A stretch of 64,000 nucleotides of DNA from an uncultured Alphaproteobacteria bacterium (GCA_910585375.1 CAJUCZ010000008.1:1-64000), one strand, 5' to 3'. Counted from the stretch's first letter, positions 49,980 to 58,845 are shown. Numbers and translations: made by a program. The notes: a model not told the origin generated them from the letters alone.

Positions 49980-50155
49980 AGTTTTGTTAAAACAAAACCG
50001 CCGGAAGTTTCCTTCCTGGCGGTGGAGCTCAAAAACTGCATAGCCACAGTCATCCGTATTCGTCGTGCATGCACGCTTATATCAGGACACTCCACCTCAA
50101 GGTGGACAAACTATGAGATGTTTTTGAGACACCACAGTCCGCCTCCGGACTGCGA
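49980..50155 (-). ncRNA. Structured leader RNA B (same candidate family as leader A)
   Basis: On the minus strand in order: hairpin 1 CGCAGTCCG / CGGACTGTG (50154-50133); CTCAAAAAC (50128-50120) pairing with GTTTTTGAG (50036-50028); hairpin 2 TCCACC-TTGA-GGTGGA (50106-50091); hairpin 3 CGTG-CATG-CACG (50075-50064) followed by ACGAATA; then GAGCTCC and a terminator CCGCCAGGAAG / CTTCCGGCGG with TTTTGTTTT. Every element of leader A is present in the same order and nearly the same spacing, with compensatory base changes in hairpins 2 and 3 and in the terminator stem. Leader length to the ATG is about 187 nt versus 184 nt in A. Confidence 0.75.
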
Positions 50156-50160
50156 GGTTT

Positions 50161-50188
50161 ATAATAAACGAATCTGTGACTTTTGCAA
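50161..50188 (-). promoter_or_regulatory. Promoter of leader-RNA cassette B
   Basis: On the minus strand TTGCAA, 16-bp spacer, TATTAT, with AAAATCCGC immediately upstream of the -35 as in cassette A. Confidence 0.7.
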
Positions 50189-50305
50189 GCGGATTTTGGT
50201 GCAAAAATACACAAAGGCTTTATATTGACTCTTAAAGAATTTTGTGATAGCCTACCCAAACATTAAATAAATTTATCTTTATTATTAATTAAAATTTTTA
50301 AGTAT

Positions 50306-50998
50306 ATGAAAAGAATGATTCAAACACCGTCGCTTATTCGTGATTATTGCATTAAATATTTTGAGGATATTCAGGATTTGAATTATGTAACATCCCCTGT
50401 TGTCGTTCACTGCGATGGACTATTAGGCGTAGAATGGCGTTGGGTGATAGAAAAGGGGGAAATCCGTTATGACATAAACAGCAATACTTGCTGTTGGGAC
50501 CGCCAGCCGAAAGATATTCTCATGCCTTGCCGATATCTGCAAAATAGTATTGTGAGTGTTTATCCTGTCACGTTTTTCTTGGATAACAACATATCATACC
50601 GCCAGACTGTTTTGGAGTTTACGGGACTTGCTGACTATGGAGCCCTCAATTTGCCGCTGATTGAATGGGATGACAAACGGATGAAAAAAGAAGTGAGGGA
50701 ATTTCCCAAATGGGCGTTAAATGAAAAATTTAATGTTCTTGACGGAAATATGTTGATGACCGAAAAAAAATGTACCTTTGCCTTTATGGAGAGAGAATTT
50801 TCGCTTCCTGCAAAAAAAACAGGCGATATGCGCTCATTCTTTACGCCGGATACAACAGATGAACAAATTAACAGTTTGTATAATAATCTTTTAGGAGAGA
50901 GAGATCTTCCGGACATAATTCTGAATGATATATATATTACGGCAATTACAGTCGACAAAAACGGAGAGCCTGATATCAGGCTTGGTTTCAAATCATAA
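50306..50998 (+). CDS. Hypothetical protein, 230 aa
   Basis: A soluble 230-residue protein without signal peptide or membrane segments. It is rich in Trp, Tyr and Asp, with cysteines at VVHCDG, NTCCWD, MPCRY and KKCTF. Predicted mixed alpha/beta. The ATG has no clear Shine-Dalgarno. It diverges from cassette B and converges on the Lon-family gene. I recognise no family; the AT-rich upstream region and orphan status suggest an accessory gene. Confidence 0.6.
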   Translation: MKRMIQTPSLIRDYCIKYFEDIQDLNYVTSPVVVHCDGLLGVEWRWVIEKGEIRYDINSNTCCWDRQPKDILMPCRYLQNSIVSVYPVTFFLDNNISYRQTVLEFTGLADYGALNLPLIEWDDKRMKKEVREFPKWALNEKFNVLDGNMLMTEKKCTFAFMEREFSLPAKKTGDMRSFFTPDTTDEQINSLYNNLLGERDLPDIILNDIYITAITVDKNGEPDIRLGFKS

Positions 50999-51003
50999 GC
51001 TTT

Positions 51004-51034
51004 CACAAAAAAAGCCCCGCTTTTGCGGGGCTCT
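51004..51034 (-). terminator. Intrinsic terminator after the Lon-family protease
   Basis: On the minus strand AGCCCCGC-AAAA-GCGGGGCT followed by a seven-T run, four bases past the stop codon region; the stem could also stop plus-strand transcripts. Confidence 0.92.
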
Positions 51035-51037
51035 GGC

Positions 51038-53467
51038 TTATCTGAACATGCTGCCGTGAGTTTCTCTGGCAAAGTGGACATATCTTTTATAAAGATATTC
51101 CAGCCGCTTCTGAACCTCGTAGTTAACGGTTCCTTTTTTGTATTTCCCGTTTTTGTCAGCTTTTCCGGCTTTCAATCCGGTCAGAATCTCAATACCGTCA
51201 TCAACCGAGTCAATGGCGTAAATATGAAACTTTCCTTCGTCAACCGCAGCAAGAATATCATCACGTAACATCAGGTTTTTCACGTTGGTACGCGGGATAA
51301 TCACACCTTGGTCACCCGTCAGGCCGTGGTGTTTGCAAACGTCAAAGAAGCCTTCGATTTTTTCGTTAACGCCGCCAATCGGCTGAATCTCGCCAAACTG
51401 GTTGATAGATCCCGTCACGGCAATATTCTGCTTGATCGGAATTCCCGAAATTGCCGACAACAGACAGTAATACTCGGTGGAAGACGCACTGTCGCCGTCC
51501 ACACCGCCGTACGACTGCTCAAAAACAATCGATGCGCTGAGCGATAACGGTGTTTCTTTGGCAAAACGGTTGGCCAGCAGGCTTTGCAGAATCAACACGC
51601 CTTTGGTATGAATCGGACCGCTCATCTCAACTTCGCGTTCAATGTTGACAAAGTCGCCGCAGCCAAGACGAACCTGCGCGGTAATGCGGGCAGGCTTGCC
51701 AAAACTTGTGCGTGAGAAGTTATAAACCACCAGCCCGTTAATCTGTCCGACGCGCGAGCCGGACACGTCCATCAAAATAGAACCGTCGTCAATCTGCTCC
51801 AGCATGGCTTCTTTAATCCGGCTGCTGCGGTAAATCTGGGCTTCAATCGCCTGCTCGACGTGGTTTTTGCCGATTTGGTTTGATTTAGAAACCCTTGCCC
51901 AGTAGTCGGCTTCGCGCAGCAAATCGCCGATAGAGGCAATATGGGCGGTCAGCTTTTCGGAATCTTCGGCCAGACGGGAAGAATATTCGATAATCTTTGC
52001 AACGGCCTGCTTGTTCAGGGAACGCAGCTTCTTTTTCTTTGACAAAGAGCCGATGAGCTTGGCATATTCGACTTCGTTGTCATGCGTTCTGTCCATCAGC
52101 ATGCCGAAGTCGGCCTCGACTTTGAAAAAGTCATTAAAGTCCGGATCCCGTTCGGACAATACGTCGTACAAATCGGCATCGCCGGTCAGAATGACTTTCA
52201 CATCCAAAGGAATGGGCTCCGGATCAAGCGATATTGTAGTAAAGCTGGTCTCATCGCTCGGTGCCTCGATTTTAATGCTCTTGGAGGCCAACGCGCGCTT
52301 AAGGGAATCCCATGCAAAAGGCTGCAACAGCAGTTTGCGGGCGTCAATCAGCAAAAAGCCGCCGTTTGCCCGATGCAGCGCCCCGGCCTTAATCAGGGTA
52401 AAGTCTGTGAGCAGTGCACCGTATTGTTGCAACCGTTCGACTCGTCCGACCAAATTTCCCTGCGTCGGGTGATCCAGATGAACAATTGGGGCACCGGAGT
52501 TTTTTTCATTCTTAACGACCACATTGACCTTAAATTTGGCAAACTTGTCTTCTTCCTGCTTATTCATACGACTGAGCAGAGCGGTCAGAGCGTCTTCCTC
52601 ACAGCCGGCATTTTCTTTGTCAGGCAGAAATTCCTCAATGTTTTCAATAATGTATTTTTGAATGTTGCGCAAAAATTCTCCGGCCTGACGGTGTCCCTTA
52701 TATTTTTGGCGCAAAGCGTCAATCGGGCGCTTGACCGCGATTTTAATAAACTTCTCACGCAGATTGTTGGTTTCTTTGCGCTGTTTTTCTTCATAATCGG
52801 GCAAATCCTGCGCGGTGTTCTCAATTTCTTCCTGCATGGCGTTAAGATCGTCCATCAGCTGCTGTTTTTCATCATCGGGCAGTTCGTCAAAAGCCTCCGG
52901 ACTCAAAACCTCCCCGTTCTTAACCGGCGCAACCACCAGCCCGACCGGCATATGGAGCAAAGAAACGCTTTTGCCCTTGGCTTTTTTTTGCAGGATTTTT
53001 ACATATTCTTCTTTTTTTTGCTTATATTTTTCTTTGATAATGCTGAGGCCGGCCTTATATTCGTCATTGTCGACAATGGCCGGCAGGGCAATGGCAAAAT
53101 CTTCAATCAGTTTGTCAATGTCTTTGGCAAAATCCGAGGCTTTTGACGGTGGAAAACTGATAGCCCTCGGCTTATGAGGCTCTTCAAAATTATAAATGTA
53201 AGCCCAGTCATCGGGAGTAGGGCGCTTTTTGGCTTCTTCTACCAACACGCGTTTTACCAGACTGGTTTTGCCTGTTCCTTCCGGCCCGAGACAGAACAAA
53301 TTGTACCCTTTTGACTTAATGTTGATTCCTACCTCAACGGCACTGAGCGCTCTGTCCTGTCCTAAGGCGGAAAGACGTTCGGCAAGCTCGGCCGTTGTGC
53401 TGAAATCAAATTTTTTGGGATCGCATTTGGTATAAAGCTGGTCGGATTTTAATTTTGAAATGCTCAT
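51038..53467 (-). CDS. Lon-family ATP-dependent protease (AAA_32 type, not canonical LonA)
   Basis: The 809-residue protein has an N-terminal AAA-like module with Walker A GPEGTGKT at 61-68, and a long insertion with a coiled coil (about 140-270) including LVVAPVKNGEVLSPEAFDELPDDEK. A second AAA part has GALHRANGGFLLIDARKLLLQPFAWDSLKRAL, and the C-terminal Lon peptidase domain has the catalytic dyad, Ser in GGVDGDSASSTEYY and Lys in IGGVNEKIEGFF. It belongs to the Lon-related family (YcbZ/LonC-like) rather than LonA: it lacks the LonA N-terminal LAN domain. It probably degrades specific cytoplasmic proteins. Monocistronic, with its own terminator. Confidence 0.9.
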   Translation of the reverse strand: MSISKLKSDQLYTKCDPKKFDFSTTAELAERLSALGQDRALSAVEVGINIKSKGYNLFCLGPEGTGKTSLVKRVLVEEAKKRPTPDDWAYIYNFEEPHKPRAISFPPSKASDFAKDIDKLIEDFAIALPAIVDNDEYKAGLSIIKEKYKQKKEEYVKILQKKAKGKSVSLLHMPVGLVVAPVKNGEVLSPEAFDELPDDEKQQLMDDLNAMQEEIENTAQDLPDYEEKQRKETNNLREKFIKIAVKRPIDALRQKYKGHRQAGEFLRNIQKYIIENIEEFLPDKENAGCEEDALTALLSRMNKQEEDKFAKFKVNVVVKNEKNSGAPIVHLDHPTQGNLVGRVERLQQYGALLTDFTLIKAGALHRANGGFLLIDARKLLLQPFAWDSLKRALASKSIKIEAPSDETSFTTISLDPEPIPLDVKVILTGDADLYDVLSERDPDFNDFFKVEADFGMLMDRTHDNEVEYAKLIGSLSKKKKLRSLNKQAVAKIIEYSSRLAEDSEKLTAHIASIGDLLREADYWARVSKSNQIGKNHVEQAIEAQIYRSSRIKEAMLEQIDDGSILMDVSGSRVGQINGLVVYNFSRTSFGKPARITAQVRLGCGDFVNIEREVEMSGPIHTKGVLILQSLLANRFAKETPLSLSASIVFEQSYGGVDGDSASSTEYYCLLSAISGIPIKQNIAVTGSINQFGEIQPIGGVNEKIEGFFDVCKHHGLTGDQGVIIPRTNVKNLMLRDDILAAVDEGKFHIYAIDSVDDGIEILTGLKAGKADKNGKYKKGTVNYEVQKRLEYLYKRYVHFARETHGSMFR

Positions 53468-53550
53468 GTTAAAAATTTCCCTATACTTCTGGTTTTTTGT
53501 TATTATCTCTGATAATATAAGTGCAATAACTAAGATAGTGTAAAGATTTG

Positions 53551-55026
53551 ATGAAATATTTTCTTTATTTTGTTTTTGCCGTGGTTTTGTTTTATACGCT
53601 GCGCTGGCTTGTCGGGCGTTGCCTGCTGTCCGGCTATTGGCAGAAACGCCTTTATTCCTGCCTGATGTGCCGGCAGTCGGATCACAGCGGCGAAAAATTT
53701 TTTGCCCGTCCGGCAGTCGGCCGGCTGTGCGCGTCAGTCCTCAAAAAATGCGGCGGCGAAGAAGCCCTGCAACAGTTTGTCTGCGGCAAAGACGATTCTC
53801 TTTTGGCTCTTTTGAAAAAAAATAAAATGAAAAAGGAGCAGGCTGTTCTTCAGGCCTTTTCTTCTCCGCAAAAAGCTCTTCGGCCGCTGGCTTCTTATCT
53901 GAAAAAAAATCCAAAAGATATAGAGGCCGGCGTTTATCTGGCGGAGCTTTATTTCCTGTGTGGCCGAAAACAAGAAGGTATTGAAATATTGGAAAAACAG
54001 CCGCAAAAAATAAACAGCCGCTATCTTCGGGCGCTTAGGAATTACCTTCTGGCGCAGGACGCCATGAGCTGGGGAGGGATGAAGGAGGCTTCGGAATACG
54101 GCTCGGCCGCCGTTGCCGGTTTTGAAAAAACGCGCGCGCCGGATGAGCAGGCGCGGGCGCAGCTGCTGATGGGCACAATTTATCGGGTTTCGGCAATTGC
54201 CGATGTGTCGGAGTTTATGTTGCGGGCGGCTCATAAAATTTATGAAAAAATCAGCTGTCCGTCCGGCATGGCAGACAGCTTCGGCAATCTCGGCATGTTG
54301 ATGGTTATGCAGAAACGCTTTACCGAGGCGGATAATTATTTTGCACAGGCGTTGGATATAAATATAAAACAGGGCAGAAAAATTCCCGAAGCCGAAATCA
54401 TCAACCAAATGGCACTGCTGGCATTGCTTGATGATAATCCCGAGACCGCGATGCAAAAAGCGCTGAAGGCACAAAAAATTCACCGCCGGTTCAAAAACCG
54501 TCAGGGCGAAGCTTTCAGTCTTGATATTTTGTGTCATGTCTTTTTGCGGCAGAAACAATATGATAAGCTGAAAAAAAACGCCAAGCGGGCGGAAAAGCTC
54601 CATGCCGAACTCAATGATAATATTTCGCGCCTCGACAGCTTATACCTGCTGGCCACCGCTTTTTTTGAAGACGGTAATGCTGCCGATGCGGAAAAAACGC
54701 TGCGTCAAATAATAGCCGTTGCCGCAGATAACCGTGCGGGTTTTCACCTTGCCAACGCCTACAGCCTGCTTGGGCTTGTCTATTTGCAAAAAGGCGAATT
54801 GCTGCGGGCAAAAGGGCTTTTTTCTCAGGCCGTGCAGCTGGAACAAAAAAATGACCGCCTTAATGCTGCCGCCGCCGATTATGCCAACATTGCACTGATT
54901 GAGGCTCGGCGCGGACAAAAAGAGCTGGCCCGCAAAAATCTGCAAACGGCAATCGAATGCGCCGGATTTTGCGAAGACGACGGACTCAAAAAAGTTTTGC
55001 AGGCGGAACTGCGCAAATACGATTAA
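53551..55026 (+). CDS. Membrane-anchored TPR-repeat protein
   Basis: The 491-residue protein has one N-terminal transmembrane helix (YFLYFVFAVVLFYTLRWLV), a cysteine-bearing linker (CLMCRQ), then many tetratricopeptide repeats: for example AGVYLAELYFLCGRKQEGIEIL, ADSFGNLGMLMVMQKRFTEADNYFAQAL and AYSLLGLVYLQKGELLRAKGLFSQAVQL. TPR arrays scaffold protein complexes. The ATG at 53551 directly follows an in-frame TTG; the Shine-Dalgarno is weak. It converges on the MliC-like gene with a 4-bp overlap. No specific function can be assigned. Confidence 0.8.
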   Translation: MKYFLYFVFAVVLFYTLRWLVGRCLLSGYWQKRLYSCLMCRQSDHSGEKFFARPAVGRLCASVLKKCGGEEALQQFVCGKDDSLLALLKKNKMKKEQAVLQAFSSPQKALRPLASYLKKNPKDIEAGVYLAELYFLCGRKQEGIEILEKQPQKINSRYLRALRNYLLAQDAMSWGGMKEASEYGSAAVAGFEKTRAPDEQARAQLLMGTIYRVSAIADVSEFMLRAAHKIYEKISCPSGMADSFGNLGMLMVMQKRFTEADNYFAQALDINIKQGRKIPEAEIINQMALLALLDDNPETAMQKALKAQKIHRRFKNRQGEAFSLDILCHVFLRQKQYDKLKKNAKRAEKLHAELNDNISRLDSLYLLATAFFEDGNAADAEKTLRQIIAVAADNRAGFHLANAYSLLGLVYLQKGELLRAKGLFSQAVQLEQKNDRLNAAAADYANIALIEARRGQKELARKNLQTAIECAGFCEDDGLKKVLQAELRKYD

Positions 55027-55322
55027 CGTTCAATCTCTTGGCATACCGGATAGTTATGATCGGCAATGGAAAGATAATAATCGCCGTTTTGCTGCATAAA
55101 TGTTACTTTTGTCGCCAGATTCTCAAAGCGCTTTCCTGAAGAGGCGGCTACTTTGGTCAACACGTTGTTAATCCCGTCAATCCGCAAAATCATGGAGTCA
55201 TCATCCAAAAATTCGGCTTGTACGATTTTTTCCCCGCATTTGTATTCTGTTTCATGTGTGACTTCCACGCTGTTGGCGCAGGCTGCCGCCAAAAACGTCA
55301 TTCCCAAAATCAAATATTTCAT
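55023..55322 (-). CDS. mliC: MliC/PliC-type periplasmic lysozyme inhibitor lipoprotein
   Basis: The 99-residue precursor has a lipobox LAAAC and a small beta-barrel domain. It matches the MliC family: Y-x-C near the start (EYKCGEKIV), DSMILRIDGINNVLTKVAASSGKRFEN, corresponding to the SxxSGxxY loop that plugs the lysozyme active site, and a final cysteine (YPVCQEI) that would pair with the first. The aromatic position of the loop is Phe here instead of Tyr. The ATG at 55322 follows AAAGGA and lies four bases after the CoADR stop, so it is cotranscribed with that gene. It should protect against host c-type lysozyme. Confidence 0.8.
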   Translation of the reverse strand: MKYLILGMTFLAAACANSVEVTHETEYKCGEKIVQAEFLDDDSMILRIDGINNVLTKVAASSGKRFENLATKVTFMQQNGDYYLSIADHNYPVCQEIER

Positions 55323-55326
55323 TGTC

Positions 55327-56961
55327 TTATCCTTTCTTGTCAAAATATGTGTCTTTCATCAGATTATAAAGTTTCATTCCGCCGGACAGCATATAAATGT
55401 TGTCAAAACCGCGGTTTTTAAGAAGCAAGGCCGCCTGATAGGAACCGCGCCCGCGCAGACAATAGACAATAACCATTTTGTCATGCGGAATACTGTCAAG
55501 ATTATGCCGCAATGCCGTCAGAGGCAGGTTGACCGCCCCGTCCAGATGCTCTTCGTCAAAAGCTGCCGGAGGCCGGATATCAATCAGCATTGCCTGATCT
55601 CGAACCCTGTCAAGTTCTTCTGGCATAATCAGCTTCAGGTTGCCGTTTACTACGCTATGCGCCAGAGAACCGAGGTGGTTGACAGCATCGGAAGCGGCGG
55701 CGTAAGCCGGAGCATAAGCAATTTCGGCCTCTTCCAAATCGGTAATGCATCCTTCTTTTTTGATGATTTCGGTGATAACGTCAATTCGCTTGTCGGCGCC
55801 GGATTTGCCAATGCCCTGAATGCCGAGGATTTTTCCGTTTTCGGAAAACAAAAGCTTTAAAAGGAGCTCCGATGGCTTTCCTGTCAGAGAGGAAAAGGGC
55901 ATTCCCCATAAGTGGAGATTTTTATAAGCAATTCCGGCTTTTTGCAAGACCGCCTCATTGCAGCCGCCCGCTGCGGCCGTCAGGTCAAAAACCGGCGTAA
56001 CGGCCGTTCCGGCAACCGGTGGAAAACGATCTTTGCCGCCGCTTAAGGCAGACGCCGCCACGGCTGCTTCTTTCAGGCTTATGCCGGCATTATAACGCAG
56101 TTCTTTTTGCCCGGTTATCAGATTGGTTACTTCAGCAGTATCGCCAACGGCATAAATGTCTTTGTCGCAGGTCTGCATCTGATCGGTAACGGCAATTCCT
56201 CCGGCTTTGCCGATCTCCAGTTCGGCCAGAACCGGCAGCTTTACGTCCGGCCGCACGCCGGTTGCCACAAGCGCCATGTCGTATTTGAGCCGGCTTCCTG
56301 TATTCAGTCTGACATCGTCTTCGCCAAAAGCCGTAATGCTGTGATTGATAAAAACGCTGATGCCTTTTTCTTCCAAACGCTGCTGTACCAAAGCTGCCGT
56401 ATCGGCGTCCAAAAACGGCAAAAGATGCGTCCCGGCTTCAATAATAGAAACCTTAATTCCGAGTTTGCAGAGGGATTCCGCCATTTCAATGCCAATAAAA
56501 CCGCCGCCGAGCACAACTGCGCGCCTGACCTTGTTGTATTGAATGAAGTTTTTGATTTTATCAACCGAAGCCAAAGATTTTATGGTAAAAACCTTTTCTG
56601 ACAAAATGCCTTCAATATCCGGCCGCAGCTGAAGAGCGCCGGTGGCAATAACCAATTTGTCATAAAATTCGTCCTCGCGATTGGCAATTTTGACCAGTTT
56701 TTCTTTACGGTCAATATTTTCAACTTCGCTGTTCAGCCGGATTGTAATGTTGTAACGGCTTTTCAGGTCTTCGGCCGATATGCCGATAAAAGATTCTCGG
56801 ATGCTGGCCTGACCGGAAAGATAATAGGGCAAAGCGCAGGTGCTGACGGCAAATTCGGCCGATTTTTCCAGAATGACGATTTCGGCATTTTCATCTAGCC
56901 GCCGCAGTTTTGTGGCCGTGGCAAGACCGGCCGTTCCGCCTCCGATAATCACAACTTTCAT
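55327..56961 (-). CDS. CoA-disulfide reductase with C-terminal rhodanese domain
   Basis: A 544-residue flavoprotein of the NADH oxidase/CoADR family with the FAD motif GGGTAGLATA, the single redox cysteine Cys42 in VSTCALPYYLSG, the NAD(P)H motif VVLGGGFIGIEMAE, and the second FAD motif DIYAVGDTAEV. A rhodanese homology domain follows (MLIDIRPPAAFDEEHLDGAVNLPL, then active-site cysteine in VYCLRGRGSY). CoADR-RHD proteins reduce CoA persulfide or disulfide, coupling thiol homeostasis and sulfane-sulfur handling, which suits an anaerobic or microaerobic host environment. It is first in a two-gene unit with mliC. Confidence 0.9.
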   Translation of the reverse strand: MKVVIIGGGTAGLATATKLRRLDENAEIVILEKSAEFAVSTCALPYYLSGQASIRESFIGISAEDLKSRYNITIRLNSEVENIDRKEKLVKIANREDEFYDKLVIATGALQLRPDIEGILSEKVFTIKSLASVDKIKNFIQYNKVRRAVVLGGGFIGIEMAESLCKLGIKVSIIEAGTHLLPFLDADTAALVQQRLEEKGISVFINHSITAFGEDDVRLNTGSRLKYDMALVATGVRPDVKLPVLAELEIGKAGGIAVTDQMQTCDKDIYAVGDTAEVTNLITGQKELRYNAGISLKEAAVAASALSGGKDRFPPVAGTAVTPVFDLTAAAGGCNEAVLQKAGIAYKNLHLWGMPFSSLTGKPSELLLKLLFSENGKILGIQGIGKSGADKRIDVITEIIKKEGCITDLEEAEIAYAPAYAAASDAVNHLGSLAHSVVNGNLKLIMPEELDRVRDQAMLIDIRPPAAFDEEHLDGAVNLPLTALRHNLDSIPHDKMVIVYCLRGRGSYQAALLLKNRGFDNIYMLSGGMKLYNLMKDTYFDKKG

Positions 56962-57053
56962 ATTTTTCCCCTCTCATGGCAATTGCCATTTAAATATGTC
57001 CGAAAATTAAACAATCAAGGGAGCTGTTAAAATGTAAAAAATTGTTTTTCTGC

Positions 57054-57082
57054 TTGACATATAAAATTATTATCGGTATAAA
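57054..57082 (+). promoter_or_regulatory. Strong sigma-70-type promoter of the ffh operon
   Basis: TTGACA, 17-bp spacer, TATAAA, a near-consensus promoter. The predicted start is near 57089, giving a leader of about 370 nt before ffh. Confidence 0.85.
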
Positions 57083-57133
57083 GTGCATAAATACGAATAG
57101 ATTTCTCCTTTTTAGGGTATGGAATTTTAATAA

Positions 57134-57437
57134 CACTCCGAGGAGTGCCGCCAGTCAGCGAGGGTTCGCACACTGGCGTGCAATAGTATGTAGGCACATA
57201 GTTGTTCAAAAACGTGTCGGAGCAACGCGGTTCACGGGGCAAAGAGCTGGCATTGACGCCTCACCCGCTGGGTGCGTGCAATAGTATGTAGGCACATAGT
57301 TGTTCAAAAACGTGTCGGAGCAACGCGGTTCACGGGGCAAAGAGCTGGCATTGACGCCTCACCCGCTGGGTGCGTGCAATAGTATGTAGGCACATGGTTG
57401 TTCAAGAAACGTGTCGGGGCAACGCGGTTCTCGGGGA
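57134..57437 (+). repeat. Structured leader of ffh with three tandem copies of a 98-bp unit
   Basis: The first part holds hairpin CACTCC-GA-GGAGTG and a longer one, CGCCAGT / ACTGGCG (57149-57178) with internal GCGA/TCGC. Then GTGCAATAGTATG recurs at 57178, 57276 and 57374, 98 bp apart; the third copy is shortened at about 57437 and has several changes. Each unit contains a GTTG/CAAC arm and a CACCC-GCT-GGGTG hairpin. I looked for the SRP RNA core (GGAAGCAGCC and its partner) and did not find it, so it is not obviously 4.5S RNA. Translations of the unit are not gene-like. Confidence 0.8.
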
Positions 57438-57459
57438 ATGAGTATAAAGGATAAAAACA

Positions 57460-58845
57460 ATTTTTGACGCTTTGACAGATAAATTAAACGCCGCTTTTTC
57501 CAAGATAACCTCACGGGGCGTCTTGAATGAAAAAGACATTGACGAAGCCATGCGCGACATTCGCGTTGCTTTGTTGGAAGCTGACGTTTCTCTGCCGGTT
57601 GTCAAAGAATTTATTGCCAAAGTAAAAGAACAGGCTCTGGGGGAGAAAGTTGTCAAGTCGGTCAAGCCTGGCCAGATGGTGGTCAAAATTGTCCATGACG
57701 AACTGGTTAAGTTGCTTGGCGGCGATAGCAGTGAGTTAAATTTTAAGGCCGTACCGCCGGTTTGCATTTTAATGGTTGGTCTGCAAGGTTCGGGCAAAAC
57801 CACCACCTCGGCTAAAATTGCCAAACGCCTGAAAGACAAAAACCGCAAAAAAGTCCTGCTGGCTTCTTTGGACGTTTATCGTCCGGCTGCACAGGAACAA
57901 TTGGCTCAGCTGGCCGCACAAACAGGCGTTGTTTCTCTGCCGGTTGTCAAAGGCGAGAAACCTGCGGAAATAACCAAACGGGCTTTAAGCGAGGGCAAAA
58001 AGGGCGGCTATGACGTGATTATCCTCGATACCGCCGGCCGTCTGCACATTGACGAAGCTCTGATGAATGAGGTTGTCGAGGTCAAAAAAATCTCCAATCC
58101 GGCAGAAGTTCTGTTGGTTGCAGATGCTATGATAGGGCAAGATTCGTGTAATGTTGCCAGAGAGTTTAATGAAAAGGTTGGCCTTACCGGCATAGTCCTG
58201 ACCAGAATAGACGGTTCTGCCCGCGCAGGTGCAGCCTTGTCTATGAAAATGGTGTCCGGCGTTCCTCTCAAGTTTCTGGGGACGGGCGAAAAAATTGACG
58301 AGATTGAAGAATTTCATCCCGAGCGTCTGGCCGGTCGGATTTTGGGACAGGGCGATGTTGTTTCTCTGGTAGAAAAAGCCATAGAGAACGTGGACCGTAC
58401 CGAAGCCGAAAAGATGGCGCAGAAAATGCTCAAAGGCAAGTTTGACTTGGAAGACATGCTTGCTCAGCTTCGGCAGATTCAAAAGCTTGGCAGTCTGGGC
58501 GGTATTATCGGCATGATGCCGGGGCTTTCCAAGTTTAAAAATCAGATTGAAGATGCCGGCGGTGATAATCTGATTAAAAAACAAGAGGCGATTATTCTTT
58601 CCATGACACAGGCGGAAAGAAGAAACCCCGATATTATCAAAGCCTCGCGCAAAAAAAGAATTGCTGCAGGTTCCGGCGTAGAAGTTCATGAAGTTAACAA
58701 ACTGCTCAAATCTTATGAGCAGATGTCAACGATGATGAAGAGAATGGGAAAAATGGGCGGCATGGGCGCTCTGGCTTCCCAGTTTATGAAAAAGAGTCCG
58801 TTCGGCGGCATGCTTGGCGGACAGAACCCGAAATTTCCGTTTTAA
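57460..58845 (+). CDS. ffh: Signal recognition particle protein Ffh, probable AUU start
   Basis: Ffh binds signal peptides and, with 4.5S RNA and FtsY, targets inner-membrane proteins. The protein has an N domain (DKLNAAFSKITSRGVLNEKDIDEAMRDIRVALLEADVSLPVV), G domain with P-loop GLQGSGKTT, DVYRPAAQEQL, DTAGRL and TRIDGSARAG, and a Met-rich M domain ending in GGMLGGQNPKFPF. With ATT at 57460 as the first codon the N-terminus is FDALTDKLN, matching the E. coli start MFDNLTDRL residue for residue in length, and AAAGGA lies eight bases upstream. The alternative is TTG at 57472, which would cut four conserved residues and has no Shine-Dalgarno. It is first in the ffh-rpsP-rimM-trmD-rplS operon. 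Confidence 0.93.
   Translation: MFDALTDKLNAAFSKITSRGVLNEKDIDEAMRDIRVALLEADVSLPVVKEFIAKVKEQALGEKVVKSVKPGQMVVKIVHDELVKLLGGDSSELNFKAVPPVCILMVGLQGSGKTTTSAKIAKRLKDKNRKKVLLASLDVYRPAAQEQLAQLAAQTGVVSLPVVKGEKPAEITKRALSEGKKGGYDVIILDTAGRLHIDEALMNEVVEVKKISNPAEVLLVADAMIGQDSCNVAREFNEKVGLTGIVLTRIDGSARAGAALSMKMVSGVPLKFLGTGEKIDEIEEFHPERLAGRILGQGDVVSLVEKAIENVDRTEAEKMAQKMLKGKFDLEDMLAQLRQIQKLGSLGGIIGMMPGLSKFKNQIEDAGGDNLIKKQEAIILSMTQAERRNPDIIKASRKKRIAAGSGVEVHEVNKLLKSYEQMSTMMKRMGKMGGMGALASQFMKKSPFGGMLGGQNPKFPF

Noticed and set aside
57134..57437. 4.5S (SRP) RNA gene in front of ffh
   Set aside because: The 98-bp period is the right size but the conserved GGAAGCAGCC core and its partner strand are absent on both strands.
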